64,000 nt of DNA, taken from assembly GCF_043677095.1 (NCBI RefSeq), contig NZ_JBHLJR010000001.1, positions 558,001-622,000 of the forward strand. The letters are read 5' to 3'. This DNA is from Natronococcus roseus. GTDB taxonomy: Archaea; Halobacteriota; Halobacteria; Halobacteriales; Natrialbaceae. Positions within the stretch are counted from its first letter, which is position 1, and each line of letters begins with the position of its first letter. This document shows, one piece after another, positions 63,884 to 64,000 of this stretch. The position numbers were made by a program, and so were the translations under genes. The notes below the pieces were generated by a model. It was not told the origin of the DNA. It saw nothing but the letters and a program-made list of their open reading frames with translations, and ran no database searches.

Positions 63884-64000
63884 ATGGGTGCAGCAAACTC
63901 TATCTTGGCTGGCATGAGTGCGATTGCAAATCAATCTATAGGAGTAGCATTGACTCTAATATTCGCATACTTAGGATGGCGCGCTTCTGCAATACCCGGC
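63884..64000 (+). CDS. Start of a membrane or exported protein gene, cut by the window end
   Basis: MGAANSILAGMSAIANQSIG, then a hydrophobic stretch VALTLIFAYLGWRASAIPG, open to the end of the window (39 codons). The segment looks like a membrane anchor. ATTTATCAC about 27-35 nt upstream could be its TATA box. A competing frame from ATG 63787 is also open for 71 codons; only one of the two is likely to be coding. Confidence 0.4.
   Translation, partial: MGAANSILAGMSAIANQSIGVALTLIFAYLGWRASAIPG

Overview
The window is a piece of a haloarchaeal chromosome, most like the Natrialbales/Haloferacales type, though no species can be named from it. The proteins are strongly acidic and the DNA is very GC-rich. 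Several exported proteins carry twin-arginine signals, two of them (perhaps three) with a lipobox. Many genes have a TATA-like box about 25-30 nt before the start codon and no Shine-Dalgarno site, as in leaderless archaeal genes. Lineage markers agree: ribosomal protein L15e, Rio2 kinase, the regulator GfcR, a bacterio-opsin-activator-type HTH protein, and the archaeal division set cdrL-cdrS-ftsZ2.

Layout. 0-7 kb: end of a membrane protein, an asparagine-synthase-like protein, and a thiamine-type ABC transporter (binding protein, double permease, ATPase) with a DUF77/MTH1187-type thiamine-binding gene on the opposite strand in its middle. 7-17 kb: catalase-peroxidase, the NFACT/RqcH protein, an unknown conserved gene, a flavin reductase, a DsbA-like lipoprotein without its CxxC, an amidohydrolase and an HD phosphohydrolase. 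17-33 kb is catabolic: two D-2-hydroxyacid dehydrogenases, a Gfo/Idh/MocA oxidoreductase, a zinc alcohol dehydrogenase, threonine ammonia-lyase coupled to an M20 amidohydrolase, a D-lactate-dehydrogenase-type FAD/Fe-S protein, glutamate dehydrogenase beside an ectoine-hydrolase-like M24 protein, and a pterin dehydratase. 33-44 kb: deaminase, PyrE, Nudix, aldolase plus HAD phosphatase, a tandem TenA pair, ThrRS with an elaborate leader, GfcR, an ArsC/LMW-phosphatase, a universal stress protein and L15e. 45-60 kb: a halolysin-like protease, galactonate dehydratase with a sugar epimerase, Rio2, an orphan solute-binding lipoprotein, lipoate ligase, endonuclease IV, a methyltransferase, an HTH regulator, small proteins, a thioesterase, an alpha/beta hydrolase and a tRNA thiolation enzyme. 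59.6-61.8 kb: ftsZ2-cdrS-cdrL on the minus strand.

At 61865-61938 lies tRNA-Tyr(GTA). Directly after it the sequence changes: GC drops, there is a gene-poor 0.9 kb stretch with a perfect 28-bp palindrome, and then a probable small terminase gene translationally coupled to an SPQ-repeat gene. I read this as the edge of a provirus or integrative element inserted next to the tRNA gene and running off the right end.

Functional links: thiamine uptake (2-7 kb) and thiamine salvage (37.8-39.2 kb); D-2-hydroxyacid/D-lactate oxidation (24-28.5 kb); galactonate catabolism near the sugar regulator GfcR; and a cell-division module flanked on both sides by GGTGT-type motifs. The most interesting regulatory signals are the thrS leader (a 13-codon leaderless ORF followed by three hairpins), the inverted repeats in front of cdrS-ftsZ2, and six GGTGTGTC motifs just past ftsZ2.
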